Assembly (NCBI GenBank): GCA_963971405.1
Contig: OZ020490.1
Span: 4,030,001 to 4,094,000 of the forward strand
Length of the DNA: 64,000 nucleotides
Origin: Psococerastis gibbosa
Taxonomy: Eukaryota > Arthropoda > Insecta > Psocodea > Psocidae
Direction of reading: 5' to 3'
Part shown: positions 33,271-44,255 of the stretch, piece by piece
Layout: each line of letters begins with the position of its first letter
How positions within the stretch are numbered: position 1 is the first letter of the stretch
The notes under the pieces: model-generated
What the model was told of the DNA's origin: nothing
Database searches by the model: none
Seen by the model: only the letters and a program-made list of their open reading frames with translations
Made by a program: the position numbers and the translations under genes

Positions 33271-33727
33271 TTTATATGAGCTAGCAGCTATCGCTCAACT
33301 GCATTCATAATGTAAATAACTCCGCTCCGTAGAGTTACCGAATCGCTCTTTTCATTCAAACAGACTCTCCTTTATTGCTTTCATTCATACAGTGTGCAAT
33401 AATAACACAATTTTTAATTGGAATCGAATTGAAATTGATGGGGAGCGTGGTAATGGGGTTTTTATATTTCTCTGTTGAAATGATAAATTTTTGCGACACT
33501 CACTCATTCTGTCAGGCGCGATTTTCTGTAAGCTATTTATTAAATGCAATTTTTCTCCTTTTGAAGACGTGGCAGTAGCAACTAGTGCCACATATTAAAA
33601 GTGTTAATACTCTAATTAAGCATGGGCGCATGGTATGCTTGTCTCAGCTTGACCATTGTCGCTTGTAGCCGATGTAGGTTGACATCGCTTGATCACAATC
33701 ATGATATGATATGAATACGCAATTTTG
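33271..33727. other. Unassigned; SINE-3 scrap at about 33620-33690
   Basis: CTTGTCTCAGCTTGACCATT and GCTTGTAGCCGATGTAGG at 33638-33680 match the middle of SINE-3. The remainder is unassigned. Confidence 0.45.
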
Positions 33728-34213
33728 CACCTGTCTCATGACGATTTGGTATTATTATAATACCGGGGTTAATATAATACCATGCCACGTGATGGTGTTA
33801 ATTCAATTAATTGTTTAAAATAAATGAACAGTAAATTTCAGAATTATTTAATTTTTGACGTTGGTAATCGTCGCAAGAGTGCTAAGAAAATTCAAATTGT
33901 GCCTATTTAAACAATTGAATGATCTTCGACTATATTTTTGGTGAGTTTCATAATTTTTCCTGCCGTAGATTTAGACAAATTATTTAAAACTTATTCATTT
34001 TAATGCTTATTTCTAGGTCGATATGTCTGCTATTTATATTTGCTACGGCAGCGTCAGTTCAGTTCTTCAGTATTGCCAACATCACAATTTAAAAAATTCT
34101 AAAATTTACAGTAAAGTTCATTTATTTTAAAAATTGAATTAATACAATCACGTGACATGGTATTATATTATTAACCACGGTATTATAATAATACCAAATC
34201 GCCATGATCGGGC
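33728..34213. mobile_element. FB-4 foldback MITE, about 490 bp
   Basis: The left arm has GACGATTTGGTATTATTATA, ATACCGGGGTTAATATAATA and CACGTGATGGTGTTAATT. The right arm has AATTAATACAATCACGTGAC, TATTAACCACGGTATTATAA and AATACCAAATCGCCATGATC, the inverted forms. Arms are about 70-80 bases. A related shorter element is nested at 57503 and half an arm lies at 25843. No coding capacity; superfamily unknown. Confidence 0.7.
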
Positions 34214-34893
34214 CGCTGTTCTATCTCCAAATATCCTCCCCAAAAAATTTCTTGGAAGTCCGCCTATTTTCTTACATCCCCTGCGGACCCCATTTTGCCA
34301 CCACTCAGGATACCCCGGCAGAGAAAATTGGGAAAATTGAGAAATAGATTTCCCGTGCACGGTTAAAGGCTTTTCCGCCCCCCTCTCTTCTCCATCCCCG
34401 CAAATCGTCTCAGGTTGCAAATCCTGCGGCAAGGTTTAGGTTACTTTCCTAATTTTCCGCAAATATTTGGTTACAAATGCAAACATTTTGTTTTTCCAAC
34501 CAAATTACACTGTTGCTTGATATTTGCATTTCCGTGAGTTTCAGTAATACAATCCCAAATAATAGATATAGATTACTGTTGTTATTAGGGGTACTTACTT
34601 ACCTGTAGTAGAGTGGTAACGTGGTAAAACAATACTCGCTATGGGGGGGGGGGGTGTGTTCTTATAAAGGGGGCTTCTGATTGCGCTCCTGAGTAGATAT
34701 ATAAATATAAATATATGTATGTTATATTTCAATGTTTCATACAGTAGGCTATAGAAAGTGTTTTTAAAAATGTATAACGTTGAAAATGAATCTTTATGTT
34801 GTTTTTTGTTACCATTAGTTTAGCATATACAGTACTTATACGTATGTATATGCTACGCTACTACCCGACCACGATATGATGGCACTTTGAACA
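34214..34893. other. No gene recognised
   Basis: Unassigned; G tract at 34643-34654. No repeat ends or exon signals supported. Confidence 0.4.
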
Positions 34894-34898
34894 CTTAT

Positions 34899-35609
34899 TG
34901 TGAAGATTTGTAGTTCGCGCCAATTGCGTTCGATCTCTCGATTGCTGCATTTCGATTTTTTGTCCAGAGTCAACGAGGAAAATGGCTACTCGCGTTACTT
35001 GTTTTATAGAACTTAAGTTGTTTAATTAAAAATGCTGCTTAAAATTACTTTGGCCGTGTTTTTTTAGCTTGGAAATAGTTCGCGTTTTCATTATTATAAT
35101 TCGGAAATACGACAGTGACAGGACAGATCCAAGATGGAAAAACAAGAACTGTTAAAAAGGCAAAGAGGCGGGATGAGGGCGGCATTTACCATGATCTACA
35201 AACAAATCAAGACAGATGGGATCGACGATATGCCTGGGGACGCTGCCCTGAAGGAAGAGGAACTGAGTCCTGCTGTGGCGCAAGAAAGGGAAATGACAAC
35301 ACGTCTGGGCAGAGTCGTCCGGTAGCCTACTCGATACGACTGACTTCGTTGTAGAGTTAATTGGGTAATTTATAGGTATAAATTAAGTGGGAGTGTGAAG
35401 ATTTGTAGTTCGCGCCAATTGCGTTCGATCTCTCGATTGCTGCATTTCGATTTTTTGTCTAGAGTCAACGAGGAAAATGGCTACTCGCGTTACTTGTTTT
35501 ATAGAACTTAAGTTGTTTAATTAAAAATGCTGCTTAAAATTACTTTGGCCGTGTTTTTTTAGCTTGGAAATAGTTCGCGTTTTCATTATTATTATTCGGA
35601 AATACGACA
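34899..35609 (+). mobile_element. TRIM: miniature LTR retrotransposon, 711 bp, young
   Basis: Two 216-base direct terminal repeats (34899-35114 and 35394-35609) start TGTGAAG and end TACGACA, and differ at about two positions. A perfect 5-bp target duplication CTTAT lies on each side. The 279-base interior has a purine-rich stretch next to the right repeat and a short reading frame that looks like the start of a gag-type protein. It lacks polymerase genes and could only move with help. 5-bp duplications fit Gypsy or BEL/Pao families; which one is not settled. Repeat identity near 99 percent suggests recent insertion. Confidence 0.88.
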
Positions 35610-35614
35610 CTTAT

Positions 35615-35764
35615 ACAAATTGAATAAATTCGGTATTCCGCTTATTATGCAAAATTTCGAATAAACAAAGTGCCATCTTATCGTGGTCCAGTAGTATATA
35701 TTGGCAAGGCCGTAGCCAGGGGGGTTCAAGGGGGTTCAACCCCTTAAACACTAGATTGCTTAAA
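35615..35764. other. Single hAT-like end and filler
   Basis: CAAGGCCGTAGCCAGGGGGG at 35704-35724 matches the ends of G-tract hAT MITEs such as 10577-10758. The opposite end is missing, probably lost at the junction with H1. Confidence 0.4.
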
Positions 35765-36475
35765 CCCAAATCTTTGTTTGGGAAAGCAACCTGTTCAGTT
35801 TTGCTACTTTATTTTATACCTAAAACATACCTGAAGTAAGAAAGCATTGATAGAAAGGTTCCAGAGAAAAATTATTATTTTAGCCTTTTTCACAAAATTG
35901 AGTCTTTTTTATTTTTTTGCCCCCAAAACCATACTATCAAGGAGCCGACCTATTTGATTATGCTTTTATCAATAATGAGTAATGACAACAATATTTGGGA
36001 CTAAAAGAAATCGTTTGCGACGTTTTTCAGAAATAATTTTGTTTACTTTTTTTCGGTTTTTGAAGGGTAAAACCATCCAATTTGATTGAGTTAGCTTAAA
36101 ATAAATAAAATAGTCCCGAGGCATGATTTTTGGAACCCCCACATGCCTAATTTCATCAAAATCCACCGAGTAGATAGCCCAAAAATCGACGAACAGACAG
36201 ACCGACAGACATTTCGTAAAAACCAACGTGTAAATCCCCTGAAATCTTGAAATCTAACATTTCAACCATCACAAGGCTTTCTTTATCTTCATTCTTCTTC
36301 TTCTTCTGGCTCTTCTTCTGGCTCTTCTTGATTTCTGCTTGACAACACTCCTCCAATCCTTTAGGTTTTGTACAACGCTTCACCAACTACGGACTCCCAA
36401 CTCGCGAAGGTTGCCTTTTTGGACCCCCCCCCCCAAATCAAAACCTGGGCCTTGACTACGTATAAATAAGAAAGC
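35765..36475 (-). mobile_element. H1 copy 6, 3'-truncated and interrupted
   Basis: It retains GGGAAAGCAACCTGTTCAG, the GGGTAAAA blocks, a short GACA tract at 36193-36210 and, after a 170-base LINE-B insertion, ACTACGTATAAATAAGAAAGC at 36455-36475. The 3' hairpin end is absent. Confidence 0.65.
36283..36454 (-). mobile_element. LINE-B 3' fragment inside H1 copy 6
   Basis: The minus strand gives LREL/LVKRCTKPKGLEECC and KSQKKSQKKKKNE, matching the end of LINE-B (VVQNRDDWRS...KKAK) in degraded form. It separates the H1 5' hairpin into CTTTCTTTAT and ACTACGTATAAA halves. Confidence 0.55.
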
Positions 36476-37101
36476 AGGAAACAGCCTTGTATACGCTTAT
36501 AGAAAACTAAAAATGAAAACTGTACAGCAAAATAAGCTCAAGAGGCCGTGAAATAGTCTCAAAACAGTAATTTACGCGAAGAAGGGGGAACGTTTCTCGA
36601 ATTAAGAGCTGCATTCCGCTCAATGAGGCCATTTAAATTCCGGAAACAGCAATGGCGCGGCGAAATAACTCAAATCAAAATGGCGGCTAGTTTTACTGGG
36701 AACTTAGCGCTTCTAAAGAGATTTAGACAATACAATATAAATTCAGCCTCCTTTTCCACATAAACAATGGCGTAGAGATATAAACGTTCTCGAGGGGGCT
36801 TTCGGAAAATAACGTGCGAGGAATCATAAACTATACTACCCACCCACCCGACTGCTGTGCCCCAGTTTCGCGCCAAAAATTTTAATAAGAAAATTTGAAA
36901 TTCGCGCGCTTTACTGGCTCAACGTACATCCGGCTTCTTTCAAAAGTTTTTGTCATCAAAATCTCGAGGGGGAATGGAATTTCCCTGTCATATTTTGAAA
37001 TGTTTCAGATGTTTTTTTTTTTTATATTTTTACAATGCCTACTTTATATAAATAACCTTTTAATGGTGACTTTTATTATTTGCGGAAAAGTCTAAGTTAC
37101 T
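36476..37101. other. No gene recognised
   Basis: Unassigned, somewhat CpG-richer than its surroundings at 36560-36920. No splice-bounded frame is supported. Confidence 0.35.
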
Positions 37102-37336
37102 CAGTGGCGGCGCTACGGGGGTGCCCGAGGGGGCCTGCCCCCCCCCCCACAGTTTTCCCTGGCCCCTCCGCCCCCCCCCCCCACTTTGGAGATATTTTAC
37201 ATGTTGTTAAATTGCAGAATTATTCAACGGTATACCTACTCCCAATGAAAAATGTTTTGTTTTCTCATTGGTCCCCCCGGATAGAAGTCATGCCCCCCCA
37301 TGGCCCCCCGCCTAAAAATTTCTAGCCCCGCCACTG
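37102..37336. mobile_element. hAT MITE, 235 bp (same family as 61270-61563)
   Basis: Ends CAGTGGCGGCGCTACGGGGG and TAGCCCCGCCACTG are inverted. Flanking 8-mers AAGTTACT and ATAGTACT are only partly alike, so the duplication has decayed. Interior motifs CCAATGAAAAATGTTTTGTT and ATAGAAGTCATGCCCCCC recur inverted in the 61270 copy, which has a perfect duplication. Confidence 0.75.
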
Positions 37337-37460
37337 ATAGTACTACTGTAAATACTGTAGGGGACATCTACAATATTGTAAGTAAATAACTTAATACTTC
37401 CCCCTCGTATACCTGCAACGGTTTTCCCCTTAACACAATACCGAGTGCTCCTAGCTATAT

Positions 37461-37870
37461 CTACCCGCACTTGCTACATTTTCTGGCCATGCTTCGGAGG
37501 GCATGTAAAACAGGCGGTGCCGGGTTTTCTTAGTTAATTTTAAGAGAGTAATAAAAACAATGATAATTATTTATTTTTTCAACCATGTACAGATTTTACC
37601 ATAATCAGGGCGTCCCCAAGAGTATAGCCTTAACTCCTCTAGGTTGGTTCGCTTAGGCGGGTATTCCACTTGTCAATTTTCCCGTCAAATGTGATTAAAA
37701 AGAGTCTGCTACCATATTATAACTTAATTTAAGGAGACTATTATGTAGATACTTATTTTATCTATTATATATTAAGTTATAATATGGTAGCAGACTCTTT
37801 TTAATCGCATTTGACGGGAAAATTGACAAGTGGAATAGTCGCCTACGTATAGAACAAGAAGTCAATATTG
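37461..37870 (+). mobile_element. SINE-1 body with two insertions
   Basis: TTGCTACATTTTCTGGCCAT, GGAGGGCATGTAAAACAGG, then after about 60 foreign bases (37552-37610) AACTCCTCTAGGTTGG, then the foldback at 37656-37843, then TATAGAACAAG. The head with the Pol III boxes is missing. Confidence 0.6.
37656..37843. mobile_element. FB-2-like foldback MITE, 188 bp, in SINE-1
   Basis: ATTCCACTTGTCAATTTTCC and GGGAAAATTGACAAGTGGAA are inverted ends; GAGTCTGCTACCATATTATA pairs with TATAATATGGTAGCAGACTC. It begins GGCGGG after TTA. Nearly the whole element can fold as one hairpin. GGTAGCAGAC is shared with FB-1. Confidence 0.75.
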
Positions 37871-38654
37871 ATGTTTACATTCACTCAAGAATACCCATAG
37901 AAATGTTTTTCGGGAGAGGTCCATCTGACGTCAAACCTCAATATATTTAAAAATATATTTAAATATATATATAAAATATATATTTAAAAAAGGATTCCGG
38001 ACCCCCCTGTGGCTACGGCCGTCACTCTCGGTTTACAATGCATCTATGCATTTTCTTTTAAACGTAATTTATTAATGAATTAATGGATAAATTCTTCAAA
38101 TCATAGAGGTTTATATACAAAAATTTATTTCGGGAGGGGAGGGGTCCGGACCCTATGGACCACCCCCCTGGGCACGGCCATGCTTCTATGCATCCGAGAT
38201 AGTTACTGGTATTGGTTACATTGACATAATGCAACAACTTAACCCTCCGCTTACCGTTATTTTTCTGCTGTCACGTATGACTCAACTCAGTGTAGTTTTC
38301 CAATATTAGGCCTATGTGTGTATTGTATAGAACAACATTGTTGAGTACCAATTACGACAGCATAGAGAGTAATATTGAAGCACCCTATACAGCGGCGGGT
38401 ATAGGTATATACAATATACTGTATGTGCTAATTCAGCACTCTGCCCCTCACATCATGAGTTATCTATCTGTTTGTTATGTGAAAACAAGTGAAATATGCT
38501 GCGAGGAAGGGCCAAGTGCTGGGGGGTGAACAAAATGCAAATTTTGAAATTCGAAAATGCCGCTGCAGCTCGCCCTTCACGAAGTGCAACAGATGAGTAT
38601 TAATGAGAGTGCCCCCCCACCCCTTTCAGCTCTACATATAAAGCTTATTGAATT
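37871..38654. other. Unassigned; G-tract MITE interior near 37900-38020
   Basis: TTTTTCGGGAGAGGTCCATC, CTGACGTCAAACC and CCCCCCTGTGGCTACGGCC match the hAT MITE at 60167-60308, so a related copy lies here with unclear ends. A further end-like CCCCCTGGGCACGGCCATG lies at 38163-38182. Confidence 0.45.
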
Positions 38655-39350
38655 TTTCATTCAGCGCCTAAACATGTAATTAAAGGGGTTGGACTTGGTT
38701 CCTACGCTGTAGGCCCTAAGCTGAGTTGAAGTATTGCCTCGGTCATTTGGGAAAAACAAAAAAAATTGCCGTTACGAGTGAAGTTGTTGTGATATGATAT
38801 GATGTGGTTTAATAGCAGAAGGAAATTATAACCATATTATTGTTTACACATAGATTTATGGATAAAGCATCCCGTGGCTGGAGACCGTTATCAATATGGC
38901 TGCTAATGTAGCCTGTACAAGATAAGTACGCAATTTGGCGGGGAAACCCAGTGATAAGTGTAGTCTGCACAAGCTAAGTACAAAGTTTTTGACCGGGTCC
39001 AGGTATCCGTTTAGGTGTGCTGCAATGTGTAAGACTTCGATATTTTTTGCGTTGGTACTTTTATCTGATAGTTGGCTTATGGTTAACGGGTGCCTCGTAA
39101 GGCATATTATGGCTCCCGCCGCTCCAGTTAATGTATCTTTATTGTTTTCACATAGTTTTATGGATAAGGCAGTGCGGTAATGCGTTCGTTTTTTTATTCA
39201 ACATATAAACATATAATTGAAGGGGTTGGACTCGGGCCCCACGTTGTATAGGCTCTTTGCTGACTTGAAGTAATGCCTCGGCCATTTGGCAAAAACAATA
39301 AATAGCCGTTACGAATGAAGCTGTTGTGTAATATGATGTGTTTTTGGTTA

Positions 39351-39994
39351 AGCCGGCTATTCCACTTGTTAATATTCCGTTAATAATTGATGAGATTTTT
39401 GTTTTACTCTATGTTATTGTCCATTTTAACTTCCGCATGTTAAAATTGATCAATGATCAATCATAGCCAGTTGCCATGCAACATGTGCGCATATATAACA
39501 AACTGCCTAATTTAATAAAGTCAGCCAAGAACTTGCAGAGTGCAGGAGTTTGAAGTGTTTCCTTATTCAAAAGACATTGTACAACATCCAAGAGTTTTTT
39601 GAATAGGGAATGACTTTGAACTTTTTTTGGATTCTGTTAAGTAATTGACTGCATTGTGCATTGTGTTAACATTTATTATTTATTATTTACGCTATTGTAT
39701 TAAAAATCGGTACAATATAGACTTATCTTATCTTATCTAGAATAAAATCACACTTTGCAAACAATAACAAAATTAAATTAAGCAATTGTGTTGTCAGGGT
39801 ATGATAAATAAATTTAATTAATTTCTTGAGAAATAACGAATTATTTCCTAATTTTAATCATAAAATTAGAAAAAATTGAAAACAAAAATGGTCAATTATT
39901 GAAGACAAGTGGAATGAGGTATAAAAATATAAATGATATTTCCGTCAATGACATTATGAAAATTGAAGAAAAACTGACAAGTGGAATTATAGCC
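39351..39994. mobile_element. FB-2 foldback MITE with inserted LINE tail
   Basis: Left end GCCGGCTATTCCACTTGT and right end ACAAGTGGAATTATAGCC are inverted, flanked by TTA/TTAA. Comparison with 38830 shows the filled site. An interior stretch (about 39466-39742) ends CTTATCTTATCTTATCT and is absent from the relative at 62127, so it is a LINE 3' end inserted in plus orientation. Confidence 0.7.
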
Positions 39995-40032
39995 TTAATA
40001 ATAGCAAAAGGAAAATATAACCATATTGTTTA

Positions 40033-40416
40033 GGCGCCCATTCCATCGACCGGCTAGGGCTATTTACAAAAACGGTGACGTGGTAGCAGACATTCAAGAC
40101 TTAGGCGGCGTTTCCATCGACCTCGCATTGCAGAATTGACGGAAATGTTTATTTTCCTCTATGCCATAGTTAAAATTGATCAATGATCATACAGTAAAAT
40201 CACAAACAAACAAACTAAAATTAAAAAATGGCGTCATGGGATATGTTAAGTACAAACATTTTAATAGATTTCTATAAAAAGAAAAATTCAAATTTCCGTC
40301 AATGTCATTTGAATTCTGCAATGCGAGGTCAGTGGAAACGCCACCTAAGTCTTGAATGTCTGCTACCACGTCACCGTTTTTGTAAGTAGCCCTAGCTGGT
40401 CAGTGGAATGGGCACC
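40033..40416. mobile_element. FB-1 layered foldback MITE, 384 bp
   Basis: Outer ends GGCGCCCATTCCATCGACC and TGGAATGGGCACC are inverted and flanked by TTA; the empty site at about 38849 (TGTTTACACATAG) confirms a 3-bp TTA duplication. Inside, GTGGTAGCAGACATTCAAGA pairs with TCTTGAATGTCTGCTACCAC. Within that lies a second pair of ends, GGCGGCGTTTCCATCGACC and its inverse. Copies at 53255 and 62798 are also exactly 384 bases. 3-bp TWA duplications are used by PIF/Harbinger elements; that assignment is inference. Confidence 0.85.
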
Positions 40417-40455
40417 TTACACATAGTTTCATGGGCAAAGGAGCGCGATAATGTG

Positions 40456-41224
40456 TTTTCGCTCAGCCATAATTACTGCCTGTTGAGGTTCATCTAAGAT
40501 GCAAATCAAGGGGACAACCATATTAAGTTTGCAACCAATTAGCCAGTAATAACCATGGACACATAGTGTTTACATTGAATTAGCTTTATCACGGCCGACT
40601 GTCCCCCTATCTCACCATCGGTTTCTGGGTCACATTTGTATTAAGGCTATACCAGATGTCCAGATTCAGTACGGACAGTTCCGCTTTCTTTCCAGGTGCC
40701 CTGTCCGGGGTCCCCAGAGATTTTTGAACATCCCGAAAATGTCAGGCTTTTGAGAAAAATTGTTTGAGGGCCTTAGGGAATGTCAAAAAAAATTTTTTTA
40801 ATTTTTTTTAAATTGTGGATTTAAAAAAAATACCAAACTATGAGTCAGTCGTCGTGAAACCACCCTAAATTTTCGATGCCTATGTGGTCAAAACTACGTT
40901 TAAAAAATTTAAATAATACTCACTGTGAAGTGGACAAAGCTTTCTTATAATATTGAGCCATAACTACGGTTAAAAGTTGGCGTCGAGAGAAAAGAAAGTG
41001 TAATATTAAATATATATCGCATGATGTAGGTATAACCAGTTTTGTGTAGGAATCTTAGTCCAATAAGAAATTTTGACTCATGTCCAGCTTTGAAGTTTCA
41101 AGAATCTGGGTCCTGGATTTGTATCGTTGAGCTCATTGTAATAGTTTTTACTATAGTCTAGCGGCAACTTTATCGTCTTAGGTGACACGTAGTAGCGTAC
41201 TTGTACTTAAATTGTTTCTAGGGA
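40456..41224. other. No gene recognised
   Basis: Unassigned, AT-rich toward the right. No element ends found. Confidence 0.4.
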
Positions 41225-41990
41225 TCGTATCATGCTATAGTAAATCATTCCCTTGGTTTTCAACTGCCAAAGATTTGTAAACATTAAATAAATACAAAAA
41301 CTTTGCGACTTGTGAAGAAGATCGGACGTATCATGCTATAGTAAATCAATCCCTTGGTCTTCAACTGCCAAAGATTTGTAAACATTAAATAAATACAAAA
41401 TTTTTGCGATTGTGAAGAAGAACGGACGTGTCATGCTATAGTAAATCAATCCCTTGGTCTTTAACTGCCAAAGATTTGTAAACATTACATAAATACAAAA
41501 ACTTTGCGACTTGTGAAGAAGATCGGACGTATCATGCTATAGTAAATCAATCCCTTGGTCTTCAACTGCCAAAGATTTGTAAACATTAAATAAATACAAA
41601 ATGTTTGCAACTTGTGAAGAAGAACGGACGTGTCATGCTATAGTAAATCAATCTCTTGGTCTTCAACTGACAAAGATTTGTAAACATTACATAAATACAA
41701 AAACTTTGCGACTTGTGAAGAAGATCGGACGTATCATGCTATAGTAAATTATGATCTTTTACTGCCGAAGATTTGTAAAAAATAATAAATACGAAAACTT
41801 TGCGACTGGAGAAGAGAAGAATCAAGTGTTTCGTTATTTACAACCAAATACGTATTTGTAAAAAAAAAAATAGTGATTTCGAAAACTGTGCGACTAGAGA
41901 AAAAGATAAAAATCAGATGTTTCATGCCTTAGTAAATCAAGGGTTATTTACTGCCCCAAATTTGTAAAAAAAAAAAATAATAATAATAAA
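41225..41990. repeat. 101-bp tandem array with dimeric pattern
   Basis: CATGCTATAGTAAATC recurs at 41231, 41332, 41432, 41533, 41634 and 41735 (100-101 bases apart), then decays to 41990. Alternate units carry ATCGGACGTATC or AACGGACGTGTC, a 202-base dimer. Unit content includes AACTGCCAAAGATTTGTAAA. Unrelated to any LINE I could read. Confidence 0.9.
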
Positions 41991-42439
41991 TACTCAACAG
42001 AAATAAGAAGCATCCTCTACGGGAAACGTTGTAAGAAGCAAGAAAAAGGGTCGACATGCAATAAGAGAAACCAAAATATTGAAAGGTTCTCAGCTGGGAC
42101 ACCATTAATCTAACCCCTTTCTTCCGTAGGCGAAATCGCTACCCCCTTCTCCGCCCCCCCCCCCCCCCCCCCGAAGGGTCCCGTGGTCTCGATATTTCCT
42201 CATGTCACTACCGGATATCCCTCCACCAACCCTCTATTTCCAGATCAGTTCTATTTATGTAAGGGATCCAATAAAAAATGTACCCCCAAGTATATAGGAA
42301 GGAGTTCTTTGGCATAGAAATATATATATATGTATACAAAAGGGTCGTATTGTGATGAACACTGAAAAATCCTTCAATGCTCAACTTTTCAGCAATTGGT
42401 TATTGCTTGAGAAATCACATTCAGCTGAATTCTCAGTAA
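41991..42439. other. No gene recognised
   Basis: Contains a C tract at 42155-42173 and a TA-rich run near 42322. No feature supported. Confidence 0.4.
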
Positions 42440-42730
42440 ATGGTTGAAGTAACTAATAAAGAGGAGAAGACCTAGGGCCGTAAAAGCGCTACGCAAAAGA
42501 TGACTGGGACACGTCGTAAGAATATCAGACGACCGCATGCCGAAAAAGATATACAAAGCAAGCATGACAGGAAGATCGGACGTCCTCGAAAACGCTGTAA
42601 AGATGGGTTTGAAACTGACCTTCGCGAGTTGGGAGCCCGTAGATGGTGGAGCGTTGTACAAAACCGAGATGACTAGAGGAGTGTTATTGAGCGGGCCAAA
42701 GCTCATCAAGCCAGAAGAAGAAAAAGAAGA
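42440..42730 (+). mobile_element. LINE-B C-terminal fragment, plus
   Basis: Blocks LGHVVRISDDRMPKKIYKAS, then in another frame RPRKRC and LRELGARRWWSVVQNRDD, and ERAKAHQARRRK with an A-rich end. Same tail as at 18240-18670. At least two frame changes and a stop break it. Confidence 0.75.
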
Positions 42731-42817
42731 AGAAGAAGAACTGGTAAAGAATCGTAGAAGAGTTGACAACAGATAACAGCCCCTTGGGCCAGTCCTAGCC
42801 GCTACAAAAGGAGCTTT

Positions 42818-43350
42818 GATCAATCAATCAATCAATCAAAATTTATTTCTAAAATAAAATTTTTTACAGTTTTTTGTCACTTCCCTATGGGCTAGGCCCG
42901 TTTTAGGGTGGAAATTTTACAATATTCTAAAATACTAGTATATACAATGAATGCATGCAGTTAAAATACAAATTTTGTGTCAAGTTTAAAAATATAGTGA
43001 ATATGAATGTAAGTGTAGTGGTGTGTATATGTGTGTGTTGGTGGTATATGGAAGATTATTATTATTTATTTATTTGTAATTATTATTATTTTTTATTATG
43101 TAATTTCGAGATCAATAAGCCATTTTTTTATATTTTTTCTAAATACTTTATAGTTTGTTTGGTTTTTTATTTTCAGAGGAAGTTTATTATAGTTTTTTTT
43201 ATTATCCAATGCCCACTCTTGGCATCTCTGCCATTTGGTGTCGCGCAAGCCAGTATAGATCAGCGAGGAGATATTCTCCTGTGTTCACCGACGAGTCTCG
43301 AGCGTCTGCAAGCCCCGGCCATCCAAAGAGATGATCGGCCACCATTGAGG
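42818..43350 (-). mobile_element. LINE 3' end with (TCAA)n tail
   Basis: CAATCAATCAATCAATC at 42821-42838 lies before ATTTATTTCTAAAATAAA, as expected for the 3' tail of a minus LINE. Farther in, the minus strand at 43210-43340 reads LRDTKWQRCQEWALD and SLDGRGLQTLETRR, coding-like but interrupted. The 3' untranslated part would be about 350 bases. Clade not assigned. Confidence 0.45.
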
Positions 43351-43599
43351 GGTGTTTATTATAGTACTTTTTGCCTATATAAGAGGTTTGTTTTTGCGTG
43401 TAGCTTGTCGAGACCGTTTGTATGGATAGTGGGTTTGTTTGTTTGTACCTAGTGTTGTGTTGATGTGTGGGCCTGTCTTGTTGATGTTTGGTTATAATAA
43501 TATATATATAATTATGTCCTTGGGAATATGTCCTTGGTTATAATATAATATGTCCTTGGTTCGGACTCTGCCCCTAAGAAAAGTGGGCCACCCTTATTG

Positions 43600-43935
43600 A
43601 CTTGCCGAGGGCAGTGAGCGTTGCTGTCTTCAGGACCACCACGGGCCACGACTACCCTCCCTTCTTACCTGCATTGCATCGGAGTCCTTGCTTCGGACAT
43701 CCGTGTAACGAAGGCAAAATGAATGCAGAGCATTTATTCGAGCACCCAGCACTGGTAGAAAACGGGGGTGACCAAACGGACGACATTGTCTGAACGATAG
43801 CAAGGAGATACTGGTCAGATTGTCACCAAATGGCTTACCTGCTAAGGATGTGCGGGAGGCTGGGAGGCTCGGCGTCAAATGGCTCTACTGCCACAGACGG
43901 GCGTTGGCTAAACTAAACTAACTAACTAAGGATGT
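43600..43935 (+). mobile_element. Probable LINE 3' end with (CTAA)n tail
   Basis: Plus frames give LNDSKEILVRLSPNGLPAKD and REAGRLGVKWLYCHRRALAK with a stop directly before AAACTAACTAACTAAGG. GC content is higher than its surroundings. A reading frame ending just before a tetranucleotide tail is typical of I- or CR1-like elements; I do not recognise the protein with certainty. Confidence 0.4.
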
Positions 43936-44094
43936 GCGTTGGCTAGTAGTAGTAAGTAAGTAAGAAAGTAGTTAAAGAATCTTAGAAACTTGTGAATACT
44001 GACGCATGGTTGAATTGGAACAAAACGTTGTCAGATCTGACGCCAAAATAGAGAACTTCAGAACTTCGGAAGCGAAACTAAAACGAAGGGAACG

Positions 44095-44215
44095 GGTTCC
44101 CTTCCTCAGTCCTTCTATCCTTCAGTCGTAGTATTATTACATGCAGAGGGCGATACTTTTCGTTTATCATCACATGGCCGAAGTATGTTAGTTTCCGTTC
44201 CTTAACCGTATATCG
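44095..44215 (-). mobile_element. LINE-D fragment, minus
   Basis: The minus strand reads VKERKLTYFGHVMINEKYRP and LHVIILRLKD. This is the same block as at 3908 and 29665, with a better preserved GHV motif. Confidence 0.65.
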
Positions 44216-44255
44216 TTATCCGTTCCTATACAATATCCTGTAGTAATTCTTATGT

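Larger units (their letters stand above)
38655..40455. repeat. Tandem duplication; second copy carries two MITEs
   Basis: Copy 1 (38655-38875) has AATTAAAGGGGTTGGACTTG, TATTGCCTCGGTCATTTGG, GGTTTAATAGCAGAAGG and TTGTTTACACATAG. Copy 2 (39193-40455) has the same order with 39351-39994 inserted at GGTTTAATAGC and 40033-40416 inserted at TGTTTACACATAG. Copy 1 is therefore the empty-site control for both insertions. Confidence 0.85.

Noticed and set aside
37886-38020. Complete hAT MITE
   Set aside because: The interior matches 60167-60308, but neither paired ends nor a duplication could be placed.
41225-41990. CRISPR-like regular repeats
   Set aside because: The whole 101-base unit repeats with no unique spacers, in a eukaryotic context with no cas genes. 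It is a tandem array.
42955-43452. 165-codon plus frame rich in Phe and Tyr
   Set aside because: It lies over AT-rich sequence in the likely 3' region of a minus LINE; composition and context argue against a protein.
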